Both the position numbers and the translations under genes were made by a program. Below are positions 1-7,764 of a stretch of 64,000 nucleotides of DNA, piece by piece. Below the pieces are notes generated by a model. The model worked only from the letters and a program-made list of their open reading frames with translations. It was not told where the DNA came from and made no database searches. The stretch lies in assembly GCA_026394055.1 (NCBI GenBank), contig JAPKYZ010000026.1, positions 157,354 through 221,353 on the forward strand, written 5' to 3'. Within the stretch, counting starts at the first letter, position 1; every line of letters begins with the position of its first letter. The stretch comes from Acidobacteriota bacterium. GTDB lineage: Bacteria; Acidobacteriota; Terriglobia; Bryobacterales; Bryobacteraceae.

Positions 1-521
1 CTAACCGCTTTAAGGCCGCTGCCCCGGGCGCCGTCGTCGTGAACATGATTGCTGCCTATGACGGCATCCGCTGGGGCCCCGGCATCCCGCGCCAGTTCCA
101 ATATGAGCGCACGCAATCGCGCATTGGCGGCACGCCGTGGCAGATGCCCGGCCGCTACATCGAGAACTCGCCCATCTTCATGCTGGACCGCGTGCAGACC
201 CCGCTGCTGACCATCCACAACGACGCCGACGACGCCGTGCCGTGGTACCAGGGCATCGAGTTCTATCTCGCTCTGCGCCGCCTGAACAAAGAGATCTACC
301 TGTTCAACTACAACGGCGAGCCGCACAACCTCCGCCGCCGCGCCAACCAGAAGGACTACACCACCCGGCTGCAGGAGTTCTTTGACTACTACCTGAAGGG
401 CGCCGCCAAGCCGCAATGGATGGAGCGCGGCCGCCCCTTCATTGAACGCGAACCCAACGCCCCCGCCGGACCCGGCGCGGCTGTCGCGTCTGACATCGAA
501 GTCCCCGAGGGCGCTCACTAG
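1..521 (+). CDS. Prolyl oligopeptidase family (S9) serine peptidase, C-terminal part
   Basis: The reading frame is open from the first bases of the window (frame starting at base 3), so only the last about 173 residues are present. The segment matches the C-terminal end of the alpha/beta-hydrolase domain of S9 acyl-peptide hydrolase/dipeptidyl-peptidase-like enzymes. The catalytic Asp lies in NDADDAVPWYQ and the catalytic His in GEPHNL, followed by the usual helix ending in FFDYYLKG. The nucleophile serine motif (GxSxGG) would lie upstream, outside the window. Such enzymes cleave peptides, often in the periplasm, but the signal peptide and propeller cannot be seen here. The stop TAG shares one base with the GTG start of the next gene, which suggests co-translation with threonine synthase. 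Family assignment is strong; substrate is unknown. Confidence 0.85.
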   Translation, partial: NRFKAAAPGAVVVNMIAAYDGIRWGPGIPRQFQYERTQSRIGGTPWQMPGRYIENSPIFMLDRVQTPLLTIHNDADDAVPWYQGIEFYLALRRLNKEIYLFNYNGEPHNLRRRANQKDYTTRLQEFFDYYLKGAAKPQWMERGRPFIEREPNAPAGPGAAVASDIEVPEGAH

Positions 522-1834
522 TGCACGCCGATCTACTCTGCTGCAACGAGGCCTGCGCGGCCCACTACCCGATCACGGAAGTGATCTACAACTGCCCCGC
601 CTGCGGTGGGCTGCTCGAAGCCCACTACCAAGGCGACCCCGGCAACCCCTGGGACCTCACCGGCATCTGGCGTCAGCGCCGCATGTCGAATGAGCCCATC
701 GAATCAAGCGGCGTGTGGCGTTACCGGGAGCTGTTCCCGTTCCTTGACTCACCGCAGCACATCGTCACGCTGCATGAAGGCAACACGCCCCTGCTCAAGG
801 GTGCGCGCGCGGCTGAGTATGCCGGTCTGGACTCGGTCACATTCAAGCACCAGGGCTTCAACCCGACGGGGTCGTTCAAGGACAACGGCATGACCGCCGG
901 CGCCTCCCAGGCCATGCGCCTGGGTATGAAGCGCGTGGCCTGTGTCTCTACCGGCAACACGTCCGCCTCCATGGCCGCCTACGCCAGCGCTGCAGGCCTC
1001 GACCCCTACATCTTCATCCCCAACGGCAACATCGCCTACGGCAAGCTGGCACAGGCGCTGGAATACGGCGCCAAGACCTTCCAGGTGGACGCCAACTTCG
1101 ACCAGATCCTGGCGCTGGTCCGTGTGCTGTCGGAGAAGCTGGGCATCTATCTGCTCAACAGCGTCAACCCGTTCCGCATCGAGGGCCAGAAGTCGATCAT
1201 GATCGAGATGCTCGATCAGCTCGATTGGGTGGTGCCCGATTGGGTGGTGCTGCCCGGCGGCAACCTGGGCAATGTCTCGGCGCTCGGCAAAGCGTTGCGG
1301 GAGCTGAAGCAATGGGGCTTCATCGACCATCTGCCCCGCATCGCCGTCGTGCAGGCCGCGGGAGCTTCGCCCTTCTACTGCTACATGAATGCACCCGAGG
1401 GCGGACCGTTCGTCCCCGATACGCATCCTGAAACTCTGGCCACGGCCATCAAGATCGGCGACCCCGTCTCGTGGCCCAAAGCCGAACGCGTCATTCGCGA
1501 AACCAACGGTTTGGTGGAGTTCGCCACCGAACAGGAGATCGCCGACGCCAAAGCCATCATCGGAGCCTGCGGCATCGGCTGCGAACCGGCCTCGGCGGCG
1601 ACGCTGGCCGGCATCAAGAAGCTCCGCGCCCGCCACGTGATCGCGAAGTCCGATCGCGTCGTGGCCGTGCTGACCGGCAATGTCTTGAAGGACCCGGACT
1701 ACATCTATCGCTATCACACAGGCCAATTGAAGGCGCCCGATGAGACGCCCATCGCGCCCAACTTCGGCAACCGCCCGGTGGTGGTGGCCAACGACTTTGA
1801 CCAGATCGCGGCGATGCTGGAACAAGGCCGCTAA
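521..1834 (+). CDS. thrC: Threonine synthase
   Basis: Converts O-phosphohomoserine to threonine and phosphate with pyridoxal phosphate, the last step of threonine biosynthesis in the cytoplasm. The 437-residue protein has an N-terminal zinc-ribbon-like stretch with cysteines near residues 7, 8, 11, 25 and 28. The PLP-lysine motif NPTGSFKDNG has its lysine near residue 120, and the phosphate-binding glycine loop reads PGGNLGN. Length and order fit the family. The GTG start overlaps the stop of the upstream peptidase by one base; the next ATG is too far in and would remove the cysteine region. A second, frameshifted threonine-synthase-like gene lies at 22590-23815, so this copy is probably the working one. 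Other fold-type II PLP enzymes are conceivable but the motif context favours ThrC. Confidence 0.93.
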   Translation: MHADLLCCNEACAAHYPITEVIYNCPACGGLLEAHYQGDPGNPWDLTGIWRQRRMSNEPIESSGVWRYRELFPFLDSPQHIVTLHEGNTPLLKGARAAEYAGLDSVTFKHQGFNPTGSFKDNGMTAGASQAMRLGMKRVACVSTGNTSASMAAYASAAGLDPYIFIPNGNIAYGKLAQALEYGAKTFQVDANFDQILALVRVLSEKLGIYLLNSVNPFRIEGQKSIMIEMLDQLDWVVPDWVVLPGGNLGNVSALGKALRELKQWGFIDHLPRIAVVQAAGASPFYCYMNAPEGGPFVPDTHPETLATAIKIGDPVSWPKAERVIRETNGLVEFATEQEIADAKAIIGACGIGCEPASAATLAGIKKLRARHVIAKSDRVVAVLTGNVLKDPDYIYRYHTGQLKAPDETPIAPNFGNRPVVVANDFDQIAAMLEQGR

Positions 1835-1849
1835 GGCTGCTGAAATCGA

Positions 1850-2701
1850 ATGCTGAGATGGCTGGAGTACGTGCTGGCGCGCGGCGTGCTGGCGAGCCTC
1901 GCCATCGGCCCGCCCAGGCTCGCCCGGTTCTACGCCGGCCTGCTGGACCAGTTGGTGCCGCGCCTCCGCCGCATCGCACTACGCAACCTGAGCCTCACCG
2001 GCATGCCGGCCAGCATTGCCGATGGCGTCTATTTGTCGATCGCCCGCCTGCTGTACGGCTTCGCGCGGCTGCCGCAAATCAACCCCAGCAACGTCCACCA
2101 ATGGATCCGCTACGAAGGCTTTGAGCATTTCGAAGAAGCCAAGCGCCGCGGCAAAGGCGTGCTCTTCGCCACCGGACATCTGGGCAATTGGGAGCTCTCC
2201 GCTTACGCGCATGCGCTGATGACGGAGCCGATGCACGTCGTCGTCCGGCCGCTCGACAACCCGCGCATTGACCGGCTGGTGGAACAGCGCCGCTCCGGCA
2301 GCGGCAATCGCATCATCGGCAAAAAAGACCTGCTGCGCGGCGTCCTGAAAGCGCTGAGCGCCAATGAGGCCGTGGGCATTCTGCTGGACCAGAACGCGGG
2401 CTTGGACGATGGCGTCTTCGTCGACTTCTTCGGCCTCAAAGCTTCCGCCAACGTGGGCTTCACCAAACTCGCGCAACGCACCGGCGCCGCCGTCATCCCG
2501 GGCTTTGCCGTCTGGTCCCCCCAGGAGCAGCGCTACATCCTCCGCTTCTACCCCATCGTCGAAATGACGGGCGACTTGGTGGCCGATACGCAAGCTCTGC
2601 AAACAGCCCTTGAAGCCGCCATTCGCGAATACCCCGACCAATGGCTGTGGATCCACCGCCGCTGGAAAACCCGGCCCCCCGGCGACCCGCCCCTCTACTA
2701 G
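1850..2701 (+). CDS. Lipid A biosynthesis (LpxL/HtrB-like) lauroyl acyltransferase family protein
   Basis: A 283-residue protein of the lysophospholipid/lipid A acyltransferase family. The acyltransferase motif is visible as ATGHLGNWELS near residues 106-116, with the HxxxxE pair expected for catalysis. Further on are LLDQNAGLDDGVFVDFFG, typical of LpxL-type enzymes, and a C-terminal WLWIHRRWKTRP, also characteristic. These enzymes add secondary acyl chains to lipid A on the inner face of the inner membrane. It starts 15 bases after threonine synthase on the same strand. I infer lipid A as the acceptor from the family; the acyl chain cannot be read from sequence. A palindromic repeat follows directly after the stop. 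Confidence 0.88.
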   Translation: MLRWLEYVLARGVLASLAIGPPRLARFYAGLLDQLVPRLRRIALRNLSLTGMPASIADGVYLSIARLLYGFARLPQINPSNVHQWIRYEGFEHFEEAKRRGKGVLFATGHLGNWELSAYAHALMTEPMHVVVRPLDNPRIDRLVEQRRSGSGNRIIGKKDLLRGVLKALSANEAVGILLDQNAGLDDGVFVDFFGLKASANVGFTKLAQRTGAAVIPGFAVWSPQEQRYILRFYPIVEMTGDLVADTQALQTALEAAIREYPDQWLWIHRRWKTRPPGDPPLY

Positions 2702-2712
2702 ACGCCGAGTTC

Positions 2713-2778
2713 AGCCCCATGCGTAAGCTTGGGCTTTTTGCGGGATCGCGAAAAAGCCCCAAGCTCTCGCATGGGGCT
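2713..2778. repeat. Dispersed palindromic repeat, copy 1
   Basis: About 66 bases forming a long inverted repeat. The left arm begins AGCCCCATGCGTAAGCTT and the right arm is its near-exact reverse complement ending GCATGGGGCT, around a GC-rich loop. Each arm also contains its own short inverted repeat (AGCCCCA with TGGGGCT), so the element can fold as one long hairpin or two small ones. The same arms recur at 25619-25684 and 43255-43319 with different loops. It sits between the acyltransferase stop and the HAD gene and may also act as a terminator. An open frame runs through it but is not credible coding sequence. Confidence 0.9.
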
Positions 2779-2832
2779 AGGCTAGGGGCCTCCAGTGGCC
2801 CCGGAGCGCTCAACTTGCGACAATGGGTCGAG

Positions 2833-3633
2833 ATGATTGAACATTTGCGCCCTGGTGCGCATGCCCGCAACGCACGTGTCGTTTTGTTTGACTTCGACGG
2901 CACGTTGTCTCTGATCCGCTCCGGTTGGGTGGAAGTGATGGTGCCGATGATGGTGGAGATCCTGGCCGGTCTCAAAAGTGGTGAAAGCGAAGACGAACTC
3001 CGCGCTGTCGTGGAGGAATACGTCGGGCGCCTCACCGGCAAAGAGACCATCTACCAGATGATCGAGTTCGCCGGCCACATCGAAAAGCGCGGCGGCCAGC
3101 CCGAGGACCCCAAGGTCTACAAAAAGATGTACCTGGACCGGCTGTGGGACATCATCAAGGACCGCGTGGAAGCGCTCCGGTCCGGCAGTGTTTCTCCGGA
3201 ACAGTACCTTGTCCCCGGCTCCCGCCAGTTGCTCGAAACCCTGAAGGCCCGCGGCTTGAAGATCTATTTGGCCAGCGGCACCGATGAAGAGTTCGTCAAG
3301 GACGAAGCCCGGCTGCTGAACATCTACCACTACTTCGATGGCGTCTACGGCGCGCTCGACGATTACAAGAGCTTCTCGAAAGCGATCCTGATCAAGCGGA
3401 TCATCGAATCGGCCGAATACTCCGGGCCGGAGTTTCTGGGCTTTGGCGATGGCTACGTCGAGATCGAGAACGTCAAGGAAGTGGGTGGCGTGGCCGTCGG
3501 CGTGGCCAGCAAGGAACCCGAGTGCACCGAAATCGACAGCTGGAAGCGAGACCGGCTGGCGGGCGTGGGCGCGGACTGGATGGTGGCCAACTACCTGGCG
3601 CACGACCAGTTGATGCAGACGTTGTTTCACTAG
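2833..3633 (+). CDS. HAD-superfamily phosphatase
   Basis: A 266-residue cytosolic hydrolase of the phosphoglycolate-phosphatase-like HAD group. Motif I is VVLFDFDGTLS with the nucleophile Asp near residue 20 and the acid Asp near 22. Motif II is the serine of LASGTDE, motif III the lysine in DDYKSFSK, and motif IV GFGDGYVEIE. A helical cap of about 100 residues lies between motifs I and II. I chose the ATG at 2833 because the frame upstream to 2641 runs through the acyltransferase end and a palindromic repeat. It heads a same-strand run with a DHS-like protein, PfkB kinase, ROK kinase and SIS isomerase, so its likely substrate is a sugar phosphate of that pathway. The exact substrate is unknown. 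Confidence 0.85.
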   Translation: MIEHLRPGAHARNARVVLFDFDGTLSLIRSGWVEVMVPMMVEILAGLKSGESEDELRAVVEEYVGRLTGKETIYQMIEFAGHIEKRGGQPEDPKVYKKMYLDRLWDIIKDRVEALRSGSVSPEQYLVPGSRQLLETLKARGLKIYLASGTDEEFVKDEARLLNIYHYFDGVYGALDDYKSFSKAILIKRIIESAEYSGPEFLGFGDGYVEIENVKEVGGVAVGVASKEPECTEIDSWKRDRLAGVGADWMVANYLAHDQLMQTLFH

Positions 3634-3645
3634 GACGCACCCGTT

Positions 3646-4629
3646 TTGAGCCGCTACCGAACCTTCGACCGCTCCCGGCTGAGCATCCTGCCGCTGGCTG
3701 AGCGCACGCACGATCTGCCACTGGAACGCTGGCTTTCGCTCGACGACCCGGCGCCCGCCTTTGAGCATCCGGACCTGGCCACCATCGCCTCGCGCCTCAA
3801 GGCCGCGCAAGAGCTGGGGTCCACGCGCCTGTTGATCATGGGCGCCCACGTGTTGCGCGCGGGCGTCAACCGCCACTTGATCGACCTGATGGAGCGTGGC
3901 GCCATCGACCATATCGCCATGAATGGCGCCGGGGCCATCCACGACTACGAGATCGCCCACATCGGCGCCACCACCGAAAGCGTCGCCCGGTACATCTCGA
4001 GCGGCCAGTTCGGACTGTGGCAGGAGACCGGCGAGCTGAACGATTGGATCAGTGAAGCGGCGGCGCTGGAATTAGGCCTCGGCGAAAACATCGGCCGCCG
4101 CATCGCCTCCAGCAGCTTCCCGCACAAAGACCTGAGCGTCTACGCTGCTGCTTACCGCCTGGGCGTCCCGGTGACCGTTCACGTGGGCGTGGGCTACGAC
4201 ATTCTGCACGAGCATCCCAACTGCGATGGTGCCGCGCTGGGTGCGGCCAGCTATCGTGATTTTCTGATTCTGGCCGCCACCATGGAGCGCCTGGAAGGCG
4301 GCGTGATGCTGAATTTCGGCTCCGCCATCATGGGTCCGGAGGTCTACTTGAAGGCCCTGGCGATGTCGCGCAATGTCGCCCATCAGCACCATCGCATCAT
4401 CAAGAACTTCTCGACCGCCGTGTTCGATCTGGTGCCCATCCACGGCGACATCCACCGCGAACTGCCCAAGACCGACCCCGGCTACTATTTCCGCCCGCAC
4501 AAGACCATCCTGGTCCGTACCGTCGCCGATGGAGGCGAAAGCTTCTACGTCTGCGGCGACCATCGGGCTACCGTGCCGGCCTTGCGCCGAGCGATCATCA
4601 ATGCTCCGGAGGCTCCGGAAGCGGCATGA
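3646..4629 (+). CDS. Deoxyhypusine-synthase-like NAD-binding-fold protein, function unknown
   Basis: A 327-residue protein that I read as a distant deoxyhypusine synthase (DHS) relative. The segment from about residue 66 (LIMGAHVLRAGVN...GAIDHIAMNGAGAIHDYE) aligns by eye with the DHS region that carries the TSNLISSG and GGIEED motifs. LSVYAAAYRLGVPV resembles the later DHS helix and strand. A lysine at residue 286 (RPHKTILVR) falls near where DHS has its catalytic lysine. Bacteria lack eIF5A, so the normal DHS reaction is unlikely; homospermidine-type chemistry or an unrelated NAD-dependent step is possible. It uses a TTG start, with no strong ribosome site, 12 bases after the HAD gene. Its stop overlaps the kinase start (ATGA). 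The tight packing with sugar kinases and an isomerase suggests a shared pathway. Confidence 0.55.
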   Translation: MSRYRTFDRSRLSILPLAERTHDLPLERWLSLDDPAPAFEHPDLATIASRLKAAQELGSTRLLIMGAHVLRAGVNRHLIDLMERGAIDHIAMNGAGAIHDYEIAHIGATTESVARYISSGQFGLWQETGELNDWISEAAALELGLGENIGRRIASSSFPHKDLSVYAAAYRLGVPVTVHVGVGYDILHEHPNCDGAALGAASYRDFLILAATMERLEGGVMLNFGSAIMGPEVYLKALAMSRNVAHQHHRIIKNFSTAVFDLVPIHGDIHRELPKTDPGYYFRPHKTILVRTVADGGESFYVCGDHRATVPALRRAIINAPEAPEAA

Positions 4630-5621
4630 GGGTAGAGGAGATTGTCCGCGCGTTCCCGCGCTTGTCCGTGCTGGTGGTCGGCGATGTCTGCCTGGACCAC
4701 TGGTGCACCTACGACCCCGCCGAAGCCGAGCCATCCCGCGAAACCGGCATCCCGCGCATCGCCGTCACCTCCACCATCGCCACGCCCGGCGCGGCCGGCA
4801 CGGTGGCCAACAATCTGGCGGCGCTCGGTGCGCGCGAGGTCGCGGTGATGGGTGTGGTGGGTGACGACGGGCACGGGTATGAGCTGATGCAGGAGCTCGG
4901 TCATCGCCGCATCGGGACCGACCTGGTGTGCCGGTCGCCGCTGATCAGCACCTTCACCTACACCAAGCTGCTGAATAGCGTCACTGGGGAAGAAGACCGG
5001 CCCCGCGTCGATTTCGTCAATACCGCTCCCCTGCCCAGCGCTCTTGAACAGGAGCTGGTGGAACTGGTGTCCGCGCACGCACCTAATTTTGATGTCGTCA
5101 TCATCAGCGATCAAGCGGAAACCAGTGCCGGCGGCGTGGTGACACCGCGGGTGCGGGAAGTGCTTTGCGGAGTGGCCCAGGCCAACCCCGGCAAGGTGCT
5201 TTGGGCGGATTCCCGCCGCCGCCTGGAACATTTCCGGCACATCACGCTGAAGCCGAACCATGACGAAGTGCACGCCGCCTTCCAGCGCGCTGGCCTGGCC
5301 AGCCATGCTCAACTCCGTCAACACACCCAGGCGCCGGCCCTGATCGTCACCGATGGCGGCTCGGGCGCCAAGGTTACGACAGCCGCGGGCGAATGGCAGG
5401 TCCCCACGCGAACCGTGGCCCAACCGGTGGATATCTGCGGCGCGGGCGACAGCTTCAATGCGGGTGGCGCGTTGACGCTGGCCGTCACCGGCGATCCGTT
5501 GCTGGCGGCCTATGTCGGCAATCTGGTGGCCTCCATCACCATCATGCAGAAGGGCACCGGCACGGCCTCGCCGGACCAGGTGATCGCCGCCGCCCAAGAG
5601 GTTCCGCCGCCCGTATGTTGA
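4626..5621 (+). CDS. PfkB-family carbohydrate kinase (RfaE/HldE N-domain-like)
   Basis: A 331-residue ribokinase-fold kinase that should transfer phosphate from ATP to a sugar or sugar phosphate. The N-terminal signature is VLVVGDVCLDHWCTYDP, then the glycine-rich substrate region PGAAGTVANNLAALGA. The C-terminal PfkB signature DICGAGDSFNAGG carries the catalytic Asp near residue 275. The overall pattern resembles the kinase domain of heptose-phosphate kinase HldE, but no nucleotidyltransferase domain follows. The ATG overlaps the preceding stop by four bases (ATGA) and its own stop overlaps the next start, so the three genes are translationally coupled. Together with the SIS gene at 6457 it could act on a heptose-like sugar; this is inference. 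Confidence 0.88.
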   Translation: MRVEEIVRAFPRLSVLVVGDVCLDHWCTYDPAEAEPSRETGIPRIAVTSTIATPGAAGTVANNLAALGAREVAVMGVVGDDGHGYELMQELGHRRIGTDLVCRSPLISTFTYTKLLNSVTGEEDRPRVDFVNTAPLPSALEQELVELVSAHAPNFDVVIISDQAETSAGGVVTPRVREVLCGVAQANPGKVLWADSRRRLEHFRHITLKPNHDEVHAAFQRAGLASHAQLRQHTQAPALIVTDGGSGAKVTTAAGEWQVPTRTVAQPVDICGAGDSFNAGGALTLAVTGDPLLAAYVGNLVASITIMQKGTGTASPDQVIAAAQEVPPPVC

Positions 5622-6460
5622 CGCTCGCGCTCGACATCGGGGGCACCAAGTTCTCGGCCGCGTTATTTGAAGACAACCGCCTGATCCGCCGCCACTCTCA
5701 GGCCACCGATCGCGAAGGTGGCATGGAATGGATGCTCGATCAACTGGCCGCCATCGGCCAAAGCTGGCAGCCGTTTGACCGGTGCGGCATTGGCTTTGGC
5801 GGACCCGTGTTGTTTGATCAGCAACGCGTCGCACTGTCGACCCACGTCGGTGGCTGGAGCAATTTCGACTTCACCGCCTGGGCCACCTCGCAGTTCGGCG
5901 TCCCCACAGTGATGGACAACGATGCCAACGTGGGCGCTATCGGTGAAGGCGTGCACGGCGCGGGGCGAGGCTTCCGGCCGCTGTTCTACATGACGCTCTC
6001 GACAGGCATTGGCGGCGGCATCCTGGGTGAGCACGGCATCTGGCGGGGAGCCGATTCCTATGCCGGCGAGCTGGGCCACATGACCATCCATCCCGATGGC
6101 CCCGAATGTCTGTGCGGAGCCCGTGGCTGCTTTGAACGCATGTGCTGCGGCCTGTGGCTGGAACGTGACCACGGCCAGCCGGCCAAAGTGCTGATGACTC
6201 AACCTGAGTTTGTCCGCCGCTACGTCGTCGACCTCGCGCTCGGCTTAAAGGCCGCGCTGATGATCTTGAACCCCGCCCGCATCGTCATCGGTGGCGGCAT
6301 CAGCAAAGCGGGCGACGCCCTGTTTGTACCCTTGCGCCAGGAGTTGGCGCGTCAAATGACCAGCTGGTCGCGCGCCCGCGTTGATGTGGTGCCGGCCCAG
6401 CTGGAGGATGACAGCGTGCTGTATGGCGCGCTGGAGCTAGCCAAGGAGATAACACTATGA
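5615..6460 (+). CDS. ROK-family sugar kinase (glucokinase-like)
   Basis: A 281-residue protein of the ROK (repressor, ORF, kinase) family acting as a sugar kinase, since no DNA-binding domain is present. It begins with the ATP-binding motif LALDIGGTKFSAAL. It contains VMDNDANVGAIGE with the catalytic Asp, a LSTGIGGGI phosphate-binding loop, and the zinc site ECLCGARGCFE. The open frame extends upstream to 5393 but that part lies inside the PfkB gene; the ATG at 5615 overlaps the PfkB stop by seven bases. Its stop overlaps the start of the SIS gene. Two different sugar kinases side by side in one coupled run is unusual. Substrate could be glucose, mannose or an amino sugar. Confidence 0.9.
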   Translation: MLTLALDIGGTKFSAALFEDNRLIRRHSQATDREGGMEWMLDQLAAIGQSWQPFDRCGIGFGGPVLFDQQRVALSTHVGGWSNFDFTAWATSQFGVPTVMDNDANVGAIGEGVHGAGRGFRPLFYMTLSTGIGGGILGEHGIWRGADSYAGELGHMTIHPDGPECLCGARGCFERMCCGLWLERDHGQPAKVLMTQPEFVRRYVVDLALGLKAALMILNPARIVIGGGISKAGDALFVPLRQELARQMTSWSRARVDVVPAQLEDDSVLYGALELAKEITL

Positions 6461-7020
6461 ACGCCGCGAATTTCGCTTCTGACTACCGAGCCGGCCTGCT
6501 GAAGGCACTGGACACGATTGACCTCGCCAAAGTGGAGCAGGCGGCCCAATGGCTGGCTGAAGCCCGTGATCAGGACCGCCAGATCTTCACCTGCGGCAAC
6601 GGCGGCAGCGCCGCCACCGCGTCTCACTTCGTCACCGACATGGTGAAGGGCGCCAGCTACGGCAAAGCGAAGCGCTTCCGGATCATGGCCCTCACCGATT
6701 CGTCCCCCACGATGACCGCCTATGGCAACGATCTGTCTTACGACCACGTCTTCGTCGAGCACCTGAAGAACTTCGCCCGCCCCGGCGATGTCGTGCTCGC
6801 CATCTCCGGCTCCGGCAATTCACCCAACGTGCTGCGTGCCATCGAATACGGCAACGAGATCGGCTGCAAGACCATCGGCCTCACCGGCCGTACCGGCGGA
6901 CGCCTGGGCGAGCTGGCGCAGTTGAACATCAACGTCGCCGAGCCCCATATGGGCCGCATTGAAGATGGCCACCACATCATTTGCCACATGATGTGCTACT
7001 ACTTCATGGACGCGGAATAG
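6457..7020 (+). CDS. SIS-domain sugar isomerase, GmhA-like (sedoheptulose-7-phosphate isomerase family)
   Basis: A 187-residue single SIS-domain protein. The phosphosugar-binding loop FTCGNGGSAATASHFVTDM is near residues 46-64, and a second conserved loop LAISGSGNSPNVLRAIE follows. The C-terminal half has EDGHHIICHMMCYYF. These match GmhA/phosphoheptose isomerase proteins, which convert sedoheptulose 7-phosphate to D-glycero-D-manno-heptose 7-phosphate for LPS core or S-layer sugars. The ATG overlaps the ROK kinase stop (ATGA). With a PfkB kinase and a HAD phosphatase in the same run, the three activities of ADP- or GDP-heptose precursor synthesis are all represented, but the nucleotidyltransferase is missing here. 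The isomerase assignment is firm at family level. Confidence 0.85.
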   Translation: MNAANFASDYRAGLLKALDTIDLAKVEQAAQWLAEARDQDRQIFTCGNGGSAATASHFVTDMVKGASYGKAKRFRIMALTDSSPTMTAYGNDLSYDHVFVEHLKNFARPGDVVLAISGSGNSPNVLRAIEYGNEIGCKTIGLTGRTGGRLGELAQLNINVAEPHMGRIEDGHHIICHMMCYYFMDAE

Positions 7021-7061
7021 CGCGAAACCCTTACCCTGAAACCCTTACACTAAAGGCAACA

Positions 7062-7658
7062 ATGTTTTTGAAGATTCTCGCCCACCCGATTTTTTCGACG
7101 CTCAACTTCCACATGCCGATGATCGTCGACCTGTCGCATCCGGTGGTGATGCTGCAGGGAGAAAACGGGTCCGGCAAGTCGACGCTGCTGCATTCCATCT
7201 ACCACGCTCTGCGGGGAGAAGAGATTGACGGCTTTATCTATCGCTGGCAAGGCAAGCCCGAGGGCACGCAGTTCTTTCTGTTCGATGCCGAACAGCACAA
7301 CCCCCGGATGCAGATGGATTTCTTCAAGGACAATCCGCAGATGATGGAGTTTTTGCAGATGGCCAGCCACGGGCAAGTGATGCTGGCCATGTTTAAGGAA
7401 AACTTCCCGACGCTGCCCGAAGGCACGATTTTACTGCTCGATGAGCCGGAAATGGCGCTGTCGATGTCCAACCAGCAGCGCATTCTGAAGATGTTGCTCG
7501 AGTTGGCGGAAAAGAAGAAGTTCCGCATCGTCTGCGCCACCCACTCGCCGGTGCTGATCGGGGCCAAGGAAACCTACGTCATCAACCTGGACAACCACAC
7601 CAACAAAAACGTCGCCGATATGACCATGGGCGTCCAGGGCGCCTCCACCATTCAGTAG
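7062..7658 (+). CDS. Small AAA/ABC-type ATPase (AAA_21/RecF-like), function unknown
   Basis: A 198-residue ATPase without membrane segments. Walker A is QGENGSGKST near residues 31-40 and Walker B is TILLLDEPEMAL near 126-137, followed by the switch region CATHSPVLIGA. This layout matches the stand-alone predicted ATPases often annotated as AAA family ATPases with OLD/SMC-like heads, rather than transporter ATPases, since no clear LSGGQ signature is present. The ATG at 7062 is chosen because the earlier in-frame start lies within the SIS gene. It follows the sugar cluster by 41 bases and precedes motA by about 105 bases. Its role is unknown; it may be part of the preceding transcription unit. 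Confidence 0.75.
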   Translation: MFLKILAHPIFSTLNFHMPMIVDLSHPVVMLQGENGSGKSTLLHSIYHALRGEEIDGFIYRWQGKPEGTQFFLFDAEQHNPRMQMDFFKDNPQMMEFLQMASHGQVMLAMFKENFPTLPEGTILLLDEPEMALSMSNQQRILKMLLELAEKKKFRIVCATHSPVLIGAKETYVINLDNHTNKNVADMTMGVQGASTIQ

Positions 7659-7764
7659 CACCAAAAAGGCGCGGCCTTCCTTGCGGAGACGCGCCCCAAT
7701 CTTGGCGATTTCTTCCCGCCGCGCGTCAATATTCGGTCACCCGTTCCGATGAGGCTAACTGAGT

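Noticed and set aside
749..1825. Long minus-strand frame opposite threonine synthase
   Set aside because: High-GC antisense shadow with histidine/arginine/valine-rich reading and no motif; same for other long opposite-strand frames, such as over glgP and lepA.
2641..2832. Open frame extending the HAD gene upstream to 2641
   Set aside because: It runs across the acyltransferase end and a palindromic repeat; the same type of repeat-encoded peptide appears near copies 2 and 3. No HAD similarity before 2833.
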